Shown here in pieces: positions 43,136 through 51,399 of a stretch of DNA of 64,000 bases. Both the position numbers and the translations under genes were made by a program. The stretch spans positions 186,001 to 250,000 of the forward strand of contig NZ_WXEW01000008.1 of NCBI RefSeq assembly GCF_009901565.1. Reading direction: 5' to 3'. The stretch is from Herbidospora solisilvae (GTDB lineage Bacteria; Actinomycetota; Actinomycetes; Streptosporangiales; Streptosporangiaceae). The first letter of the stretch is position 1, and each line of letters starts with the position of its first letter. Below the pieces are notes generated by a model, which was not told where the DNA came from, made no database searches, and was given only the letters and a program-made list of their open reading frames with translations.

Positions 43136-45757
43136 GTGCAGCCCTCCATGCGAAAGAGACGCTTCGCCGTCCTCAGTGGTTTGTCCCTGCTGTTAAGCGC
43201 CGTCGTCGCCTCGCCGGGGCCCGCGACGGCCGCCGAACCCCCGGTCGCCGGTCCGCCCGCCCTCGAGAACGGGTGCGCGAAGATCGAGGACACCCTGCCG
43301 ACCTACAGCGACTGGCCGAAGGTCGAGAGCAAGATCGAAAAAGACCCGGCCATCGAGCGCAAGGTCGCCCGCCTCGTCGCCGACATGACCCTGGCCGAGA
43401 AGGTCGGCCAGATGACCCAGCCCGAGATCAGCGCGATCACCCCGGCCGAGGTCAAGCAGTACTTCATCGGGTCGGTCCTCAACGGCGGCGGCTCGTGGCC
43501 TGGCGGGGACAAGCACGCCCCGGTCGGCAGCTGGCTCGGCCTCGCCGACGCCTACTACGACGCCTCCGTGACGACCCGCACGAAGATCCCCGTGATCTGG
43601 GGCATCGACGCCGTCCACGGCAACAACAACGTCTTCGGCGCGACGATCTTCCCGCACAACATCGGCCTGGGCGCCGCCGCCGACCCGTGCCTGATCCGCA
43701 AGATCAGCGAGGCCACGGCCGAGCAGCTCCGCGTGACCGGCCAGGACTGGGCCTTCGCGCCCACCCTCGCCGTCGTCCGCGACGACCGCTGGGGCCGCAC
43801 CTACGAGGGCTACGCCGAAGACCCCAACCTCGCCCGCGCCTACGGATACGAGGCCGTCCAGGGGCTCCAGGACTCCAGCTGGCGCCGGATGGGCAACCGC
43901 GGCGTCATCGCCACCGCCAAGCATTTCATCGGCGACGGCGGCACCCGCAACGGCGTCGACCAGGGCGTCAACCCGTCGTCCGAGGCCGAGATGATCAACG
44001 TGCACGGCCAGGGCTACTACGGCGCGCTCGCGGCCGGCGCCCAGTCGGTCATGGTGTCGTTCAACAGCTGGACCAACGAGGACCTCGGCATCGACGAGGG
44101 CAAGCTGCACGGCAGCAAGAAGGCCATCACCGACATCCTCAAGGGCAAGATGGGCTTCGACGGCCTGGTCGTGTCCGACTGGAACGGCATCGGCCAGGTG
44201 GCCGGCTGCACCAACTCCAGCTGCGCCCAGGCGATCAACGCCGGCATGGACATCGTGATGGTCCCCAACGAGTGGAAGGCGTTCATCGCCAACACCATCG
44301 CCCAGGTCGAGTCGGGCGAGATCGCCATGTCCCGCATCGACGACGCCGTCACCCGCATCCTGCGCGTGAAGTACCGCGCCGGCATCTTCGACGGCCGCCG
44401 CCCCTCCGACCGGGTGCTGGCCGGCGACGAGTCGCGCCTCCAGGCCACGAAGCTGGCTCGCGAGGCCGTGCGCAAGTCGCAGGTGCTGCTGAAGAACAAC
44501 GGCAACGTGCTCCCGCTCGCCAAGGACGCGAAGGTCCTGGTCGTCGGCAAGAGCGCCGACAACCTGCCGAACCAGACCGGCGGCTGGTCGCTGACCTGGC
44601 AGGGCACCGGCAACACCAACGCCGACTTCCCGAACGGCACGACCATCCTCACGGGCCTGCGTCAGGCCCTCGGCACGTCCAACGTGACCTTCAGCGAGAC
44701 CGCCGACGGCGTCGACCCGTCGCAGTTCGACGCCGTGATCGCCGTCCTGGGCGAGACCCCCTACGCCGAGGGCGTCGGCGACCTGGCCAGGCGGACCCTC
44801 GAAGCGGCCAAGCTCTACCCCGGCGACCTCGCGGTCCTCGACAAGGTGGCCGGCAAGGGCGCCCCCGTGGTGACCGTCTACGTCACCGGCCGTCCCCTGT
44901 ACGTCAACAAGGAGCTCAACCGCTCCGACGCCTTCGTCGCGGCCTGGCTCCCCGGCACCGAGGGAGGCGGCGTCGCCGACGTGCTGGTCGGGCGGCACCC
45001 CTTCACCGGCAAGCTCTCCTACTCCTGGCCCAAGAGCGCCTGCCAGTCGCCGCTGAACCCGGGCGACCCGGGTTACGACCCGCTGTTCCCGGCCGGCTAC
45101 GGCCTCACCAACGGCCAGACCGGCAACGTGGGCACCCTCGACGAGGCCTCCCACGAGTTCCCCTCGTGCACCTCCACGGGCGGCGGCGGCACCGCCACCG
45201 AAGACCTGGAAGTCTTCGTCCGGACCGACGTGGCGCCGTACAAGAGCTTCATCGGCTCCCCCGAGAACTGGGGCGGCACCGAGATCGGCCCCGACGGCGC
45301 CGCCGCCCACGCCAACATCAACACGGTCCCCGCCGACGTGAACGTCCAGGGCGACGCGCTCAAGGTGACCTGGACCGGCGGCGGCCCCGGCCAGGTCTAC
45401 TACCAGAGCCCCGCGGGCACCGACCTGCGCGGATACCTGAACGCGGACGCCGCCCTGGTGTTCGACACCATCGTCCACTCCGCACCCGCGGCCCGGACGG
45501 TGATCAGCGCCCACTGCGTCTACCCGTGCTTCGCCGAGGTCGTCGCCACGGACCTGTTCACCGGCCTGGCCGGAGACGGCAAGTCGACGGTGAAGATCCC
45601 GGTGTCGTGCTTCGCGAACGGCCTCGACTTCGAGAACGTGAACACGCCCTTCCTCGTCTACACGGAAGGCGCGTTCTCGGCGTCGTTCGCCAACGTGCGC
45701 TGGGTGCCGCAGGCGGCCGACGACCCGGACGCGCTGGCGTGCTCGGAACTGTCCTAG
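43136..45757 (+). CDS. Secreted GH3 beta-glucosidase/exo-beta-glucanase
   Basis: About 873 residues from GTG 43136, chosen for AGGA 8 nt upstream; GTG 43091 and ATG 43148 are alternatives. A Sec signal (MRKRRFAVLSGLSLLLSAVVA, cleavage near ATAAE) precedes a GH3 barrel (IPVIWGIDAVHGNNNV, ATAKHFIGDGGT, VVSDWNG with the nucleophile aspartate). The GH3 C-terminal domain follows (VLLKNNGNVLPLAKDAKVLVVG), then an ExoP-type C-terminal module of about 150 residues (EDLEVFVRTDVAPYK). The pattern matches exo-1,3/1,4-beta-glucanases. The product trims beta-glucan or cello-oligosaccharides outside the cell, and is probably co-regulated with the divergent GH95-like enzyme. Confidence 0.92.
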   Translation: MQPSMRKRRFAVLSGLSLLLSAVVASPGPATAAEPPVAGPPALENGCAKIEDTLPTYSDWPKVESKIEKDPAIERKVARLVADMTLAEKVGQMTQPEISAITPAEVKQYFIGSVLNGGGSWPGGDKHAPVGSWLGLADAYYDASVTTRTKIPVIWGIDAVHGNNNVFGATIFPHNIGLGAAADPCLIRKISEATAEQLRVTGQDWAFAPTLAVVRDDRWGRTYEGYAEDPNLARAYGYEAVQGLQDSSWRRMGNRGVIATAKHFIGDGGTRNGVDQGVNPSSEAEMINVHGQGYYGALAAGAQSVMVSFNSWTNEDLGIDEGKLHGSKKAITDILKGKMGFDGLVVSDWNGIGQVAGCTNSSCAQAINAGMDIVMVPNEWKAFIANTIAQVESGEIAMSRIDDAVTRILRVKYRAGIFDGRRPSDRVLAGDESRLQATKLAREAVRKSQVLLKNNGNVLPLAKDAKVLVVGKSADNLPNQTGGWSLTWQGTGNTNADFPNGTTILTGLRQALGTSNVTFSETADGVDPSQFDAVIAVLGETPYAEGVGDLARRTLEAAKLYPGDLAVLDKVAGKGAPVVTVYVTGRPLYVNKELNRSDAFVAAWLPGTEGGGVADVLVGRHPFTGKLSYSWPKSACQSPLNPGDPGYDPLFPAGYGLTNGQTGNVGTLDEASHEFPSCTSTGGGGTATEDLEVFVRTDVAPYKSFIGSPENWGGTEIGPDGAAAHANINTVPADVNVQGDALKVTWTGGGPGQVYYQSPAGTDLRGYLNADAALVFDTIVHSAPAARTVISAHCVYPCFAEVVATDLFTGLAGDGKSTVKIPVSCFANGLDFENVNTPFLVYTEGAFSASFANVRWVPQAADDPDALACSELS

Positions 45758-45767
45758 CCAGATGAAG

Positions 45768-45803
45768 AGCCGGGCCGGTCATGGCGACCGGCCCGGCTTC
45801 TTT
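45768..45803 (+). terminator. Rho-independent terminator of the GH3 gene
   Basis: A 13-bp perfect stem (45768-45780 with 45786-45798), loop ATGGC and tail TCTTTG start 11 bp after the stop codon. Confidence 0.9.
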
Positions 45804-45830
45804 GTGCCCGCCGAGGACCGCTCATGGCCG

Positions 45831-45866
45831 TTTTCTTTACGGCTCCCGCCCACCCTGAGACGCCCC
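45831..45866. repeat. Dispersed intergenic repeat, copy A
   Basis: The 31 bases from 45831 (TTTTCTTTACGGCTCC, then CGCCCACCCTGAGAC) match positions 51292-51321 at 29 positions, with one 1-bp gap. The element lies just 3' of a minus-strand gene in both places. Here GCCGT-TTTCTTT-ACGGC can also fold as a small hairpin. Confidence 0.65.
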
Positions 45867-45880
45867 GACCGGCGTGGCCA

Positions 45881-46747
45881 CTACGGCAGTGAACGGCGGT
45901 TTCGGCGAAGGGCCAGACCGGTCAGGGCGGCGGCGAGCACCGTCGCGCCGATGAGCGTGATCACCCGGCCGTCGGGCCCCGCCGAACCCCCGCCACCGGT
46001 CGCGACACCGCCCACGGGAGTTTCGACCTCGTCGACGAAGGTCTCATAGATCGTCGGCACGGTCGTGACGGTCTGGGTGACGCCGACCGGATCGGGGTCG
46101 ACCGTTCGGGTGACGGTCATGGTCGGAATCGGGGTGCGAGTGCCACTCGGAGTCGGTGTCGGAGTCGGTGTCGGTGTTGGAGTGGGCGTCTGGATCGGAC
46201 TCGGGGTGGTGGTCGACCCGCCGGCGCCGACGACGACGCGGTAGGTGGTGAGGTCGTCCTTGTTGCGGACGTCGCACTCGATCAGTGGGTCTGACGTCGT
46301 GAGGCCGAAGTTGATCGCGGCCGGCCGGACGACCCCCGTTCCCTCGCCCGGCGGTGTCGAGTTCACGCGGGTGGTGCCCGCAGGGAGCATGATCTCTCCA
46401 CCGGCCGCCACCGGGCCGACGACGACGCCTTCTCCGGTGCCCGAGGTGAACCGGGGAAACTCGCTGATGCCTACATAGGCGTACATCTTCGTTCCGGCAG
46501 GAAGCGCGGTGGTGGCGCGAATTCTGCCGGAGTCGGCGTAGGTGGCGCGATGGAGGAATGTCAGCGGAACACCCGGCTGCGCACCGGTCGGCATCGTGAG
46601 TTCGACGTGGATTCTCACGATCTGGGTGGTCCCGCCTGCGGGAGTGCACGCGTATTCGACGATGTCGGTCGCGGCATAGGCCGGTGGACACAGCGAAATG
46701 AGGCCCAGTAAGCCGGTTGATGCGAATAAAAGTCGTCGAAGGCGCAC
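45881..46747 (-). CDS. Secreted, C-terminally anchored surface protein with Thr/Pro stalk
   Basis: A 288-residue protein from GTG 46747 (GAGGAG upstream). A signal peptide (MRLRRLLFASTGLLGLISLCPPAYA) leads into a beta-rich domain (residues about 27-175). A threonine-proline stalk follows (PTPTPTPTPTPTP) with VTRTVDPDPVGVTQTVT, and the C-terminus has a hydrophobic helix (ITLIGATVLAAALTGLAL) and basic tail RRNRRSLP. GGVATGGGG precedes the helix; this is not a clear LPXTG-type sortase motif, so membrane anchoring is the safe reading. Function unknown. Confidence 0.82.
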   Translation of the reverse strand: MRLRRLLFASTGLLGLISLCPPAYAATDIVEYACTPAGGTTQIVRIHVELTMPTGAQPGVPLTFLHRATYADSGRIRATTALPAGTKMYAYVGISEFPRFTSGTGEGVVVGPVAAGGEIMLPAGTTRVNSTPPGEGTGVVRPAAINFGLTTSDPLIECDVRNKDDLTTYRVVVGAGGSTTTPSPIQTPTPTPTPTPTPTPSGTRTPIPTMTVTRTVDPDPVGVTQTVTTVPTIYETFVDEVETPVGGVATGGGGSAGPDGRVITLIGATVLAAALTGLALRRNRRSLP

Positions 46748-46903
46748 CGCTACTCCTCGTTTCCCGCAAAGGCGTATACGGAGACGGCCTGGTTCGCCCT
46801 GTGGTTGACGATGACTCCTGAATTGTCATCTGTCTCAACAGATCTGTCGGTCGTGCTCGCTAGCGTTCGGGCGTTCGATCAAATTCGGGGTGGAGGTCTC
46901 GCG

Positions 46904-47848
46904 GTGGGCGCCGAATGGTCTGGCATGGGGGAGAGCACATGGTCCGATCTGGGCCGGGTCCGTGCCCACTTGGCAGCCGGAGCCGATCCGAACGGGTCTG
47001 ACCACTGGGGCCCGGTCCTGTTCCGGGCGGCCGCGTTCGGCAGCCCCGAGGTGGTCGCCGAACTGGCCGATCGGGTCGCCGACGTCGACGCCATCGACGA
47101 GGGCCACACCGCGTTGTGGTCGGCGGTCTTCCACCGCCAACCCGGCAACGCCCGTGCCCTGGTCGGGGCCGGCGCCGATCCGTGGCGGGCGATGATGAAC
47201 GGCTGGTCCCCGGCCCGGCTCGCCCTCGCGGGCCCGACCCCCGACCTCTTCCCGCCGGGCGACCTCGCCCTCTCGCCCGGCGAGCTGGCGGCGGTGGCCC
47301 TTTCCGAGGACCTGTTCACCGCGCTGGAGTCCATCGACGACGACGGCCACAGCATCGCCTGCGTCGCGGGCGTCACCGCCGCCGAGGCGGCGCGCCGGTT
47401 GGGCGGCACGGTCGTGACCGAAGACGAACTAGGCCTGGTCTTCGACGACCCGGGCGACGCTTGGCACGACGATCGTCTCGAACGGGTCGTCGGCGTCACC
47501 GACGTGACGGGCGGTTGTGTGGTCACCCAGCCGTGGGGCTGGCACGCCTCGGATGAGCGGCTGCTCAGAAAGCTCACCCGGGGCACCCGCGGCTACGCCA
47601 TGTTCGCCAACCCCAAGAGCGGCGAGCAGGGCGTCGGCGCGGTCGACGGCGAGATCACCGACTGGGACACGATCCTGGGCCTCGCTCCTCCCACCGCGGC
47701 CGACTCGGCCGAAGAACTGCTCCGGAAGTTCCTCTACCAAGACGACCCGGAGGCCTACTGCTGCGGCTACGCCGGCCTCCACCTCACCGACGCACGCCCG
47801 ATCCTGGGCCCGCCCGACCTGTGGATCCGCCTGGATCCCACCCGCTGA
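46904..47848 (+). CDS. Ankyrin-repeat protein
   Basis: The start is GTG 46904, with GGAGG 7 nt upstream, giving 314 residues; longer frames from 46805 lack a ribosome site. Residues about 15-120 form ankyrin-type repeats (VRAHLAAGADPNGSDHWGPVLFRAAAFGSPEVVAEL, HTALWSAVFHRQPGNARALVGAGADPW). The C-terminal part (GGCVVTQPWGWHASDERLLRKLTRGTRGYAMFANPKSG) resembles actinomycete ankyrin proteins of unknown function. It has no signal peptide. Confidence 0.82.
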   Translation: MGAEWSGMGESTWSDLGRVRAHLAAGADPNGSDHWGPVLFRAAAFGSPEVVAELADRVADVDAIDEGHTALWSAVFHRQPGNARALVGAGADPWRAMMNGWSPARLALAGPTPDLFPPGDLALSPGELAAVALSEDLFTALESIDDDGHSIACVAGVTAAEAARRLGGTVVTEDELGLVFDDPGDAWHDDRLERVVGVTDVTGGCVVTQPWGWHASDERLLRKLTRGTRGYAMFANPKSGEQGVGAVDGEITDWDTILGLAPPTAADSAEELLRKFLYQDDPEAYCCGYAGLHLTDARPILGPPDLWIRLDPTR

Positions 47849-47861
47849 AAACCAGTGGCGC

Positions 47862-47898
47862 CCCGCCGGAGCGGATCGATTCACTGTCCGGCGGGTTT
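47862..47898 (+). terminator. Terminator-like hairpin after the ankyrin gene
   Basis: CCCGCCGGA (47862-47870) pairs with TCCGGCGGG (47887-47895) across a 16-nt loop and is followed by TTT. The long loop makes it a weak candidate. Confidence 0.5.
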
Positions 47899-47917
47899 CC
47901 GCACACCGAGGAGTTTC

Positions 47918-48664
47918 ATGTACGCAGTCACCGCCGCCACCGGCCAGCTCGGCCGCCTGGTTCTCGACCGGCTCAAGGGTGACGTGGTCGCCGTCGTGCG
48001 GGACGTCTCCCGCGTCCCGTCGGGCATTGAGGCGCGGTACGGCGACTACGACGACCCCCACAGCCTCCAGACGGCGTTCGCCGGGGTCGACCGGCTGCTG
48101 CTCATCTCGTCCCCGGAACTCGACGCCGCCCGCCGGACCGCCCAGCACCGCAACGTGCTCGACGCCGCCGTGGCGGCGGGCGTGACCGCCGTCGTCTACA
48201 CCAGCTTCCTCGGCGCTGACACCGTCGCGACGGGGATGACCGAGGCCCACCACGCCACCGAGCAGGCGATCGTCGAGAGCGGTCTGGCCCACACGATCCT
48301 GCGCAACCCGTTCTACGGCGACGCATTCCTGCCTCAGGTCACCGACGGCGTCATCCGCAGCAGCACCGGCGGCCGGGGCCTGAACACCGCCTTCCGCGAC
48401 GACCTGGCCCAGGCGGCGGCCAACGCCCTGACCGGCGAGGGCCACCTGGGCCGCGCCTACGACCTGACCGGCCCGCTGTGGACCTACCCCGAGGTCGCCG
48501 TGGCCCTCGGCGTCGCCTACGAGGAGGTGCCCGACGCGGGCCCCGGCCCGATGGCCTGGCTGAACGGGCTGGTCAGAGCGGGCGCCCTCGAACGCCAGAC
48601 CGGCGACCTGGAGTCACTGCTGGGCCGCCCCGCAGAGACGGTGGCCGAGAGGCTGACGACCTGA
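47918..48664 (+). CDS. NmrA-like NAD(P)-binding protein (atypical SDR)
   Basis: The 248-residue protein starts at ATG 47918 after GAGGAG. It begins MYAVTAATGQLGRLVLDRL, the nucleotide-binding loop of the NmrA/QOR2 group of atypical SDRs, and has VVYTSFLGAD and ILRNPFYGD motifs but no YxxxK pair. Relatives include quinone reductases (QorB) and redox-sensing regulators. It stands alone between a hairpin and a convergent gene. Confidence 0.9.
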   Translation: MYAVTAATGQLGRLVLDRLKGDVVAVVRDVSRVPSGIEARYGDYDDPHSLQTAFAGVDRLLLISSPELDAARRTAQHRNVLDAAVAAGVTAVVYTSFLGADTVATGMTEAHHATEQAIVESGLAHTILRNPFYGDAFLPQVTDGVIRSSTGGRGLNTAFRDDLAQAAANALTGEGHLGRAYDLTGPLWTYPEVAVALGVAYEEVPDAGPGPMAWLNGLVRAGALERQTGDLESLLGRPAETVAERLTT

Positions 48665-48740
48665 TTCAGAGGAAGCCCGACCCGTTCGCCCTCATGGACA
48701 GGGCCGGGCGCGTGTGCCTGGACCGCCTCGACCCGGCAGA

Positions 48741-49604
48741 TCAGGTGAGAAGGCGGTCGCACCAGGCGATCAGCTCGGCGCGCAGCGGGGCCGCCCGGCC
48801 CGCGAACTCCCGTTGCGTCGCCGCGTATGCCGTGCGTCCTTCGGCCGTCTCGATCGGGATCGGTTCGTAGCCGAGATGCCGCAGGTCGTAGGGGCTGGCG
48901 CGCATGTCGACGGCGCGGATGTCCCAGGCCAGCTCGAAGCAGTCGGCCACCAGTTCGCCGGGGACCAGCGGTGAGAGTTTGACCGCCCACTTGTAGAGGT
49001 CCATGTTCGCGTGCAGGCAGCCGGGCTGCTCCGTCGCGGGCTGGAGTTCGCGGGAGAGCGGCAGCGTGTTCAGCGGCCGGGCGGGCTCGGTGAAGAAGCG
49101 GTAGGCGTCGAAGTGGGTGCACTTCAGCGGGCGTTCCTCGACGGCCGCGGCGACCCGCTGGGGAGACAGGCGGAGGGGCTGGGCGGAGTGCCGGACCTCG
49201 TCGGTCCGGTAGACCATGGCCCATTCGTGCATGCCGAAGCAGCCGAACTGCCCGGCCCGGGAGGCGGTGCGCCGCAGCAGGTCGGCGATCCAGGTGATCG
49301 AGTCGAGGCGCCGGGCGACCAGGTCGGCGACGTCGAGGGTCTGGCCGCCCGGGACCGAGACGTACCCGGTCCCGAAGTCGGCCGCGCCCTCCAGAACGGT
49401 GAACGCGCCGGGGTGCCAGCGCCGCAGCCGGCTGGGGCGGTAACCGTAGTAGCTGAACAGGAAGTCCTCGACCGGGTGGGCCTGGGCTCGCCTGCGGCGT
49501 TCGAGGTGGGGCTCGATCCACGCGTCCACCCGTGCGTGGTGGGCCTCCTGGCGGGCCTGCCACTCTCGCTCGTCCAGCCTTGTCACGCGCATCATGCTAG
49601 ACAT
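48741..49604 (-). CDS. Conserved actinobacterial protein, 3-methyladenine DNA glycosylase-like
   Basis: A 287-residue cytoplasmic protein. The start LDEREWQARQEAHHARVDAWIEPHLERRRRAQAHPVEDFLFSYY (only partly quoted as motif: VEDFLFSYYGYRP) and the central FGCFGMHEWAMVY, CTHFDAYRFF and CLHANMDLYKWA match a conserved actinobacterial family commonly labelled 3-methyladenine DNA glycosylase. I see no helix-hairpin-helix or AlkA signature, so the enzymatic label is from memory of family naming. Its ATG (49604) directly abuts the divergent SDR start. Confidence 0.65.
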   Translation of the reverse strand: MSSMMRVTRLDEREWQARQEAHHARVDAWIEPHLERRRRAQAHPVEDFLFSYYGYRPSRLRRWHPGAFTVLEGAADFGTGYVSVPGGQTLDVADLVARRLDSITWIADLLRRTASRAGQFGCFGMHEWAMVYRTDEVRHSAQPLRLSPQRVAAAVEERPLKCTHFDAYRFFTEPARPLNTLPLSRELQPATEQPGCLHANMDLYKWAVKLSPLVPGELVADCFELAWDIRAVDMRASPYDLRHLGYEPIPIETAEGRTAYAATQREFAGRAAPLRAELIAWCDRLLT

Positions 49605-50316
49605 GCGACGTACTTATGTGGTCACCGGAGGAGGCCGGGGGATCGGCCGGGCCATCGCCGAGCGGTTGTCACTCGACGGCCTCGTGGTGGTGGTCGACCT
49701 CGATCCCGGGCCGGTGGGCATCCCCGTGCGGGGTGACGTGGCCGATCCGGCCGTCGCCGAGAGGGCCGCCGACCTCGCCGAGGAGCACGGCGACCTCGTC
49801 GGCTGGGTCAACAACGCGGCGATCTTCCGCGACGTGTCCCTGCACGACGATCCGCCCCGCGAGGTCCTCGACGCCATCGGGCTCAACCTGAACCCCGTCG
49901 TCGTCGGGTGCGCGGCGGCGATCAGGAGGTTCCTGCCGAGGAACCGGGGGGCGATCGTCAACGTCTCCTCCCACCAGGCGCAGCGGCCGGTCAGAGGCGC
50001 GATGGCCTACGCGACCGCCAAGGCGGCCGTCGAGGGGCTCACGAAGGCACTCGCCGTCGACTACGGGCTGCACGGTGTCAGGGTCAACGCCGTCGCGCTG
50101 GGCTCGATCTGGACGGAGCGTTATGCGGCGTACACGAACGAGCGGGTGGAGGAGGAGATGCGCCGCCTCCACCCGCTCGGGCGGGTCGGCCGGCCGGAGG
50201 AGGTTGCCGACACCGTCGCCTACCTGCTCTCGGACGCCGCCTCGTTCGTCAGCGGGGCGGTCGTCCCGGTCGACGGCGGGCGTTCGGTGCTCGGGCGCGA
50301 TCCCGAAGAGGTGTAG
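49603..50316 (+). CDS. SDR-family oxidoreductase
   Basis: A 237-residue classical SDR from ATG 49603 (ATG 49594 adds three residues). It has VVTGGGRGIGRAIAERLS at the N-terminus, a VNNAAIF strand, YATAKAAVEGLTKAL with the catalytic tyrosine and lysine, and AVVPVDGGRS at the end. The start leaves no room for a ribosome site between it and the divergent gene, so transcription probably begins inside the neighbouring coding sequence or the mRNA is leaderless. Substrate unknown. Confidence 0.9.
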   Translation: MRRTYVVTGGGRGIGRAIAERLSLDGLVVVVDLDPGPVGIPVRGDVADPAVAERAADLAEEHGDLVGWVNNAAIFRDVSLHDDPPREVLDAIGLNLNPVVVGCAAAIRRFLPRNRGAIVNVSSHQAQRPVRGAMAYATAKAAVEGLTKALAVDYGLHGVRVNAVALGSIWTERYAAYTNERVEEEMRRLHPLGRVGRPEEVADTVAYLLSDAASFVSGAVVPVDGGRSVLGRDPEEV

Positions 50317-50324
50317 GCGGGCGT

Positions 50325-50885
50325 TCAGGAGGCGTACTGCTGCAGGGCCATCTGCCGGGCCGTCTCGATCTCCTCGGCCGTCGCCGTGCCGGACGCCTCG
50401 ATGGCCGCGGCCCACGCCGCCACCGTGGCCTGCCCGTATTCGGGGGTGACCCGGCCCTGCGCCTCTTCGCCGGTGAGGAACAACCCCAGCGCCAGGAACG
50501 CCTCGTCCCAACCCGGACCGACCCAGAGCGCGCCCGCGCCGCTCCGCGCCATCGCGATCGGCACCGAATGGGTGAGTTCGAGCGTGGTCGTGTCGTCGTC
50601 GCCGGTCAGGGTGACCGTCACGACGCTCGACTCGTCGCCGTAGGTGACCTTCAGGAGCGGCTTCTCGCAGGTCAGGATCGTGCCTCCGGCCCCGCCCTCG
50701 GTGGCGAAGGCGCCGCCCGGCCGCAGGTCGCCGCTGACCGGGAGGAACCAGCGCTTGAGGCGTTCGGGGTCGGTCAGGGCGTCCCAGACGTCGTCGATCG
50801 GGGAGCCGAAGTCGCGGCGCAGGACGACGGCCACGGTCTCGTCGTCGCGGGTGACCTCGCGGGAGGTCCAGCCGATGTCGATCAT
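50325..50885 (-). CDS. SRPBCC/AHSA1-domain protein
   Basis: A 186-residue protein from ATG 50885, which overlaps the stop of the ArsR gene by ATGA. VAVVLRRDFGSPIDDVWDALTDPERLKRWFLPVSGDLRPGG is typical of the AHSA1/START-like fold, followed by LTHSVPIAM and GWDEAFLALGLFL (each under 20 residues as quoted parts). Such proteins bind hydrophobic ligands. The ArsR-AHSA1 pairing is common in actinomycetes, where the regulator controls the binding protein. Confidence 0.88.
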   Translation of the reverse strand: MIDIGWTSREVTRDDETVAVVLRRDFGSPIDDVWDALTDPERLKRWFLPVSGDLRPGGAFATEGGAGGTILTCEKPLLKVTYGDESSVVTVTLTGDDDTTTLELTHSVPIAMARSGAGALWVGPGWDEAFLALGLFLTGEEAQGRVTPEYGQATVAAWAAAIEASGTATAEEIETARQMALQQYAS

Positions 50886-51205
50886 TTCTTCCTCCTCGTG
50901 CGGGCCAGCTCGGTCTCCAGGGCGTCGAGGCGCTGGGACCAGAAGCGGCGGAACGGTTCGAGCCACACGTCGACCTCCGCGAGCGGGGTGGAGTCGACGA
51001 CGTAGAGGCGTCGGGTGCCCTCGGCGCGCACGGTCGCGAAGCCGCTCTCGCGCAGCACCCGCAGGTGCTGCGCCACGGCCGAATGCGAGATCCCGAACTC
51101 CGCCCGCACGGTCGCGGTGATCGCGCCCGAGGTCTGCTCGCCCTCGCTGAGCAGCTCGATGATGCGGCGGCGCACGGGATCGCCCAACACGTCGAAGGCG
51201 TTCAC
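50882..51205 (-). CDS. ArsR-family winged-helix regulator
   Basis: A 107-residue regulator: FDVLGDPVRRRIIELLSEGEQ, then the recognition helix ISHSAVAQHLRVLRESG and wing ATVRAEGTRRLYVV. No metal-binding cysteines are present, so it is of the non-metal SdpR-like type. It begins at GTG 51205 with no ribosome site but with a well-placed promoter immediately upstream, suggesting a leaderless message. It is translationally coupled to the AHSA1 gene. Confidence 0.92.
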   Translation of the reverse strand: MNAFDVLGDPVRRRIIELLSEGEQTSGAITATVRAEFGISHSAVAQHLRVLRESGFATVRAEGTRRLYVVDSTPLAEVDVWLEPFRRFWSQRLDALETELARTRRKK

Positions 51206-51242
51206 GTGGCCGACTATGTCAGTTCTAGTTTATATAAGTCAA
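51206..51242 (-). promoter_or_regulatory. Leaderless-type promoter of the ArsR-AHSA1 operon
   Basis: On the minus strand TTGACT (51242-51237), an 18-bp AT-rich spacer and CATAGT (51218-51213) are followed by 7 nt and then GTG 51205. No Shine-Dalgarno sequence is available. Confidence 0.65.
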
Positions 51243-51291
51243 CACAGACATAGTGCTCGGCCGCGCGGAGGCGCGGGTCTTCCACGAGCCC

Positions 51292-51321
51292 TTTTCTTTA
51301 CGGCTCCGCCCGCCCTGAGAC
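51292..51321. repeat. Dispersed intergenic repeat, copy B
   Basis: This copy (TTTTCTTTACGGCTCC then GCCCGCCCTGAGAC) matches copy A at 45831-45861. Here it forms the left part of a longer inverted repeat: GCCCTTTTCTTT (51288-51299) with AAAGAAAAGGGC (51352-51363). Confidence 0.65.
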
Positions 51322-51350
51322 CGGGGCGAGTGGCTCACGACGTACAGCGA

Positions 51351-51384
51351 AAAAGAAAAGGGCCCGCGCGGGGAACGCGGGCCC
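51351..51384 (-). terminator. Rho-independent terminator of the double amidase gene
   Basis: GGGCCCGCG (51360-51368) pairs with CGCGGGCCC (51376-51384) around a 7-nt loop. Read on the minus strand the stem is followed by TTTTCTTTTT, a strong U-tract. Confidence 0.92.
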
Positions 51385-51399
51385 TTGGCTGGTGAGCGG

